Source of the DNA: Bisporella sp. PMI_857 | Taxonomy: Eukaryota; Ascomycota; Leotiomycetes; Helotiales; Helotiaceae | Length of the DNA: 64,000 nt | Direction: 5' to 3' | Assembly (NCBI GenBank): GCA_021307315.1 | Contig: JAJSPD010000003.1 | Coordinates: 1,116,001-1,180,000 of the forward strand | Part shown: positions 58,113-64,000 of the stretch, in pieces | Position numbering within the stretch: the stretch's first letter is position 1 | How the letters are laid out: the number at the start of each line of letters is the position of its first letter | Notes under the pieces: model-generated | Told to the model about the DNA's origin: nothing | What the model saw: the letters and a program-made list of their open reading frames with translations, nothing else | Database searches by the model: none | Program-made: the position numbers and the translations under genes

Positions 58113-60659
58113 CGTTGCGTACCTCTGTTCGGAGGGGACTTATGTTGATTTAAAGTTTAAAGGGCCCTGGCGGTGGAATATCACTTCAGAAACTACACAG
58201 CAAAAGGAGTCGGTAAGTTCAATGATGCAAGATAAGAGAAGGACAGATCCGTAGATCTTGACTGAATCGACTCCAGATCAAAAAGACGATCGGAATATGG
58301 GAGCTATGGAGTATGGATGGAGGAAAGTGGGTCCCTCATAACCCCTGCACATTCTAGGTGTTCAAGAAAATGGAGACTATGAAGATTGATCAAGGTAAAG
58401 CTACGCATGTGGGAGCAATAATATGGTGGGACCATGGGTGCCAAGTGTCAGGCCCGATATTGAAATATATTTTGACCGATAACGATGGACCAGCCATGTA
58501 GTATCACCGGTGGCTTTTTCGCGTGAGACACCTCTTTGGGTTCAATTGGCTTCTATTACTAGAAGTGCAGGTACCTTAGCGGGGTAAGCATTAGGGAATT
58601 AAGTGGAGGCATTTCCTTTGAACGGCTGGGATGGGCCAAATCTTAGCTGCCTCTTCAGGCTCTCCAATCCAATGATGCGGTTCTGTGATTCGCTTGCAGT
58701 TGCTATTGCTGCGAGGAAACCATCTTACGAGAATTTTTCCCACGCGGTACATTGGACGTGAAACTGGGATACCAGATTATGGCCAGTCGACGCTTGGGAC
58801 ATGTAGTCCTACTGCGGAATCGGGAACTCAATCAAAGGCGACGAATGTGCTGCAGCTGCGTGTTCAATATAGTAATCATTCATTTACTGCTCAGCAAATT
58901 TCCGATACTCTTTGATTAAAGAATCAGGTCTATTTCTTGCCATTCTATAAATCTCCGTTAGAGGATAAGATTGCTTGATTGAGCCAGAAGATTGCCTGCG
59001 CATAATTGACTAGCTAACGGTCAAAATATTGGTTTCGACTATTCCTTCGATTCCAGCAACCTTGTTCTCAAGACTCCAAGACGGCAGGGAGTAGGTGGTG
59101 TAGAATTCGTACTTAGTGCGGAGGTAATCGCGCTGAAGCAGCCCTACTGTACAGGGGAGACTCGCCGTAGTAGAGGCTTCCAAGGAGCCAGAGGACCCTG
59201 AACTTGCATCTCTTTTTGTCTGGGCGTCACATTTAGCCTCGGCCCACTCTATTGGCTTTGGGCTTTAGCCCAGATCACCAGAAGGACTTGTTTGAAACTC
59301 GAAAGGAAGGTATCAGTGAGATCCAACAAGACAATGATGTTTCAGATATGTGGTCACCACACCAAGTCACACCCGTCACACCTATTTTTGACTTTGTTGA
59401 CCTCTACGTATGATTCTCCATACATGCAGTTTATGAATTGTCCAATTGTATCAAATGGAAGCCAAAACACTGATCAAAAGGCATGGATGCTTAGCTTCAG
59501 AACACTAACTCTCTTAAAAAGGGGGCGACCACCATAACCGAACGAATCCACTTCTCTCCTGCCAGGAAAATCCTTTATTGTACGCGGTCGCTTAATCTGG
59601 TTAGGTTAGCGATTCCTAACGACGAGTCAAGCCGAAAGCATAAGTCAGGACAGAACCGTTGAAGGATGAAGAGAGTGGCTGATCTAGAAAACCCCCAACT
59701 CTCTCTCTCTCCCGCAGACCAAGCCTTTCTCACTGCGGAATCATACTATCAGGGGGCATACCATGGCCAGTCGGCTCGTAATCATGCGGTTGCTAATGCC
59801 TTCGCAAGCATAGCCCAGGCTAACAACACGAAATCATATTCAAGGTTCATAATGCGACGTTGTAACGCAAAAACACGCCATCACATCCATGTGCAAATAA
59901 TCCTCGATCTCGATGAAAATTGCTATCGGTAGATCATATGGACCTTTTTGTCTTTTGTCGGTGTTGTTATTGCTGATCAGGGGTCTCCATTGTTCCCCCT
60001 TTTCTCGATCACACTCAGGTCCCTGGTCCAGCTAAGCATCAGTAAAGTGGGATTTTAAAGCGAATTAAAAAAAAAGTCCCATTTTTCGTGAGATTACGGA
60101 TGTATTCTCAGATGTTGATTTCTTGCAACATCCTTGACCATACCAGACGTTGTAAGGTGGCGGTTTAAACTTCTGGCAGGGGGTAGGAGTGCATATTTCT
60201 CCGGTATGTGGGTGTATGGAAGCATTGGAAGCGTATGATTTTCCATGTGGCATGGGCTCGTGGAGAGGCTCAGGGGTGTGTCCGGGGAGGGCTTATGCTT
60301 TCGGCCCGGCGTCCTGAATAGGAGCATTCCTAGGGTCATGGTAAATTTGCGAAGCGATGTTGTATGTGACGACCTCGGCGTGCTCTCTTGGAGATTGGCC
60401 CAGCCAGCAGGGAGGGGCGAAAGAAGCCAAGGAAGCACCATGGAAGCACTTTCAAGACCTGCCCGTGTGGGTTCTCTCCCATTTAACTTAATGATCTACT
60501 GAGCCATAATCGCTCTTTATCTTCCTAAGGCGCTGGAACTTTCTCTTTCGAGGGTGAACTGGGTACTTTCATTCATTCATTCATTCATTCGCATTTCTTC
60601 GTTTTTCAAGTAGGCCAAGTTGCCAGGGAGAACTGCCACTGGCAGCAACTTGATTCACT
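58113..60659. other. Long intergenic stretch, no convincing gene
   Basis: 2.5 kb. CT repeat at about 59700-59711 and an (ATTC)5 microsatellite at 60571-60590. The frame at 59666-59932 and minus frame 60094-60441 have no domains. Confidence 0.5.
60571..60590 (+). repeat. (ATTC)5 microsatellite
   Basis: Five ATTC units about 70-90 nt upstream of the permease start, so probably in its 5' leader. Confidence 0.9.
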
Positions 60660-62686
60660 ATGACAACAACTACTATCATGGCTGACCAGCCTCCGAAGTA
60701 TGGGAGATTCTCTATGCAACCATGGAGGGATTGGGTAGCAAATGCTGACTACCGGATCTCTCGCTCGACCTTTGGACGAATCTTCCGTCTTCACGGGTGT
60801 GGACATGTATGGATTCCCACTGACATGGCTCTCTAAAAGTGATAGCTCACAGTGAAACAGGAAAGGGAAATCAAAAATGCGTTGTTCTTCACCGAAATTC
60901 GAGCTGGTATCACGACCTTCTGTACCATGGCTTACATTATATCAGTCAATGCTGCGATTTTGACTGACACAGGTGGAATGTGCAAGTGTACAAGCACTGA
61001 GGATCCTACCTGTGCAACTGATGCCGCCTACAAATCATGTCTGCTAAGTCTGAATCGTGATCTAATCACCGCTACAGCCGCAATTGCTGGTATCGGATCA
61101 TGTCTTATGGGGTATGCTTTCGCTGTCCCAGTTACAAGTGTCTGAACTAACGCGTCGCAGTCTTTTCTCTAATCTTCCGGTCGCCGTTGCTCCAGGAATG
61201 GGCATGAACGCTTACTTCACCTACCAAGTTGTTGGTTTCCACGGAACCGGACCTGTCCCATATCCCCTGGCTCTAACTTGTGTCTTCCTCGAAGGCATCG
61301 TCTTCTTTGTTCTCTCGATCATTGGCATGCGACAGTGGCTAGTAAAATTGATCCCTGCTTCCATGAAAGTTGCAAGTGGTGCTGGTATCGGCTTGTTCCT
61401 CACGGTGGTTGGGCTTTCAAGATCAGCAGGAATCGGTGCCATTAACGCCGGTGGAGCTTCTACGCCAATAGCACTTGGGGGCTGTCCTGACAAGTATTTC
61501 GATGCTACAACAGGAGAATGTACAAGCCACAAGATGACAAATCCTCAGCTTTGGATTGGTGTTATGTGCGGAGGCGTATTGACTGCTTACCTCATGGCTT
61601 ACCGGGTGAAGTTGGCTATTATCACCGGAATTGTTGTTGTGTCAATCATCTCATGGCCGTAAGTTGCATTCGATCTGACAGAAATTGATTAATTAACTAA
61701 TCATAAACAGGCGCAACACTGATTTTACCTACTTCCCATCAACAGAGACAGGAGATTCGAGATTCGACTTCTTCAAAAAGGTTGTCGCCTTCCACCCAAT
61801 CAGCAGTATTCTGTCTGTTCAAGATTGGAATGTGTCCTCCGCACCTGCGTCTCAATTTGTTCTCGCTCTGTTTACCTTACTCTATGTTGATATCATTGAT
61901 GCGACCGCAACCCTATATAGTATGGCTCGATTCTCTGGAGTCGTAAACCCAGAGACAGGAGACTTCCCCCGCTCCACCATTGCCTACTGTTGCGACGCTT
62001 TCACTATCTCCATCGGTTCGCTTTTTGGCCTGTCCCCGGTCACCGCTTTCGTGGAATCCGGAGCAGGTATTTCCGAGGGAGGAAAGACCGGACTCACATC
62101 CATCACCACCGGACTCTGCTTCTTGCTCTCGATCTTCTTGGCTCCCATTTTTGCCAGTATCCCTCCTTGGGCCACGGGTTGTACTTTGGTTTTGGTCGGT
62201 TGCATGATGATGAGACAGGTTACGGCAATCAACTGGAATTATGTTGGGGATGCCATCCCAGCTTTCGTCACTCTGGCCTTCATGCCTCTCAGTTACTCTA
62301 TTGCCTACGGTCTGATCGCCGGTCTCTTCACATACACTGCCATCAACCTCCTGATCTACATCACGAAGTTGATCACTGGTGGGCGAATCCTTCCACCCGA
62401 TGCGGACAACGCCGAATACTGGACTTTCTCACCGGCAGGCAAGAAGCCATGGTTCATGCGCGCAGCTAGTAACGGAGGAAAGTTCTGGGAGCACGAAAAG
62501 CCAACTGCAGATGAGATTAATATGAAGTATGATGGTGAGGAGGACGACTATAACAACGACCACAGGCGGAGCGACAGCGGTGCAGAGCTCAAGGCCAATG
62601 CTGCTAGACGAGCTTTGAGCCCAACTGACACGGCGAAGAGTAGTGTAAATATCCGGATGCAGGACATCCACTATACACGCGACTAA
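60660..62686 (+). CDS. azgA: AzgA-type purine permease (hypoxanthine/adenine/guanine)
   Basis: Plasma-membrane proton symporter of the AzgA-like branch of nucleobase-ascorbate (NAT/NCS2-related) transporters, importing hypoxanthine, adenine and guanine. Exons 60660-60806, 60861-61111, 61161-61658 and 61711-62686 give 623 residues (617 from the second ATG at 60678). The introns (54, 49 and 52 nt) are in phase; the second shows branch GAACTAAC. Conserved stretches include 'FFTEIRAGITTFCTMAYIIS', 'LPVAVAPGMGMNAYFTYQVV', 'VGLSRSAGIGAINAGG', 'IIDATATLYSMARFSGVV' and 'SPVTAFVESGAGISEGGKTG', the last being the substrate-binding region of the family. The hydrophilic acidic C-terminus is typical. In exon 2 the acceptor is the second CAG (60858-60860), because the first would bring in a TGA at once. 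Confidence 0.92.
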
Positions 62687-64000
62687 GATAATATTTGGAA
62701 AGAAAGGTGTTTCACGCGGGGAAATGAACAGGGAATGTGTATCGATAGAAATGGAATGTTAATAAGGGAAGTAAATTTACAGGACTTCAGGTCCATTGGC
62801 GGGAAGGTTTCATTTGGTAGCCTTTTTGAAGTTAGAGCAAGATAGCAATATGGATACTTTGTACGCTTCAGTTACCATGATTCTTCTAGTGTATATTGTC
62901 TTTCTCAGTCATCCAATTCCTGTGATATACTTCATTTTCGACAATTAAATGCCTTGTGCAACTAGCTGCTTCTCATGTATGCACACACGGAGCTATTACG
63001 CAAAACAGGTCACTATGGCTTAAAGTAGCATCCCGCGTCAAACTAATGAATCGATAACTAAGTAGAACCATCCCACTTCGCGCAAACCATTCAGTAAATA
63101 TTACTGGGCCAGCAGAAACCGAACTAAGACTGCCGCAACTTTATTTACCACTTGGTCGGTTCGGCAGATCCAGCATTTGTTTTTGCCCGACGAATTGGCA
63201 TGCGTGCTAGCCACCACCTCTAACATTTTACGTGTCAGGCATGCCTCCCTCACAAACCAACAAAATGGCAAATACGCAGGTTAAACCCGCCAAATTAGCC
63301 GGCGAAACTCCGTGGAAATCCCGTTCTTGTATGTTTGGTTCTCTCAAAGGTGGCTTGCTGCAACCCGACTCAGCAGTTTCGTCACGGCAAGCCCTGCCAC
63401 GAGGGACTTTTTGCCACGAGGGCTTGCCACCACAAAGATAACAATCGAGCCGTCGCGTTGCTTGGCTGGGGCACATCATTGGGAGCAGATTTTCTAGGTG
63501 TGCAACACGTTGATTGCTTCTGTACTGTAAAAGATTGTGGCGGCGGAATTTCCCATCAGCTGCCTTACGCATGCGAGGTTCTCCACTTCTGTAGGCTTGT
63601 AGGGTGGTGCGTCTTTTTTTGTGAATCAAAAATGCCAGAGTACGCAAACTAGAGCAGAGCAGGTGGACTGATCCAGGTGGATTTCGGTACATGAACTTGC
63701 ATCTTGGCTTGGGAACCAAGCAATTGCACAGTCGTTCCAAGTGGACCCTTCTTCTGAGACAGATCTAACCCCTTTTCATGATCCCCTTTGAATCGCCAGT
63801 CCAGATTTGGTTTTCCTTGGACTCGCTTAGGGGATGTACAGTTGCATCCATGCCCCAAGCTTCCAACATCGCCTCTCGATTTGGAGAGACTGAAATAAGA
63901 GTAAAATTGCCACAAGTCTGTGCCAGGAAATGCAATATCTGGTGCATTTTTGGTAATATTTTATTCTATTTCTAATGCAACAGTACAGCAAGTAAGTGCT
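62687..64000. other. Intergenic to the right edge, no gene seen
   Basis: 1.3 kb. Overlapping frames on both strands at 63228-63740 and 63649-63975 have no domains and no ATG where expected. Contains an inverted repeat plus direct repeat at 63386-63428. Confidence 0.45.
63386..63428. repeat. 10-bp inverted repeat with nested 10-bp direct repeat
   Basis: Arms GGCAAGCCCT (63386-63395) and AGGGCTTGCC (63419-63428). The 10-mer GCCACGAGGG occurs twice, at 63396-63405 and 63413-63422. Could form a hairpin with a 23-nt loop. Confidence 0.7.

Noticed and set aside
59666..59932. 88-codon plus frame
   Set aside because: Contains a CT repeat; no domain, no flanking splice signals of note.
63228..63740. 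170-codon minus frame near the right edge
   Set aside because: Starts at TTG, no domain, and similar-length frames overlap it on the other strand.

Overview
This is a window of nuclear DNA from a filamentous ascomycete (Pezizomycotina). The evidence is many short spliceosomal introns of about 45-80 nt with CTAAC/CTGAC-like branch points and AG acceptors, long intergenic spaces, and fungus-restricted families (2EXR, DUF3433, Rxt3, AzgA). A plant-associated leotiomycete (Helotiales-like) is my best guess from gene content. That guess is an inference, not a database result. I see no bacterial operons, CRISPR arrays, rRNA, tRNA or intact transposon.

Layout. 0-9 kb: the 3' end of an Rxt3 (Rpd3L complex) gene, a decayed gene, a 2EXR gene, a long empty stretch and a probably decayed secreted PAN-like gene. 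9-23 kb: an HD-domain phosphohydrolase with a GC-AG intron, a Cdc20/Fizzy-family APC/C activator of the meiotic Ama1 type, the Rab geranylgeranyltransferase alpha subunit, an orphan six-exon gene, an F-box protein, a small gene broken by an in-frame stop, and an NAD(P)-binding protein with a second GC-AG intron. 24-31 kb: a secreted histidine acid phosphatase with an inserted Cys-rich module and PHO-type promoter motifs, a C-terminal gene fragment, mitochondrial Sco1, and a long coiled-coil protein that lacks an ATG. 33-43 kb: a coiled-coil protein, then a plant-cell-wall cluster of secreted carboxylesterase, exopolygalacturonase and pectin methylesterase. 45-64 kb: a conserved hypothetical, a four-helix membrane protein, a DUF3433 membrane protein, a methyltransferase-like protein and an AzgA-type purine permease, separated by long non-coding stretches.

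How the genes work together. The polygalacturonase and pectin methylesterase are divergently arranged and biochemically complementary: de-esterification exposes polygalacturonate to GH28 attack. The neighbouring type-B esterase may act on other esters. The phosphatase promoter suggests phosphate-starvation control. The remaining genes are mostly unrelated housekeeping or lineage-specific genes. Several loci (1.7-2.6, 6.8-8.1, 21.6-22.3, 23.2 and 26.2-26.6 kb) look like genes being lost by stops, frameshifts or truncation. I did not find a convincing new multi-gene system. The most interesting items are the module inserted into the phosphatase, the paired PHO-type sites, the ATG-less 761-codon frame, the two GC-AG introns, and frame-preserving introns that hide inside continuous reading frames.
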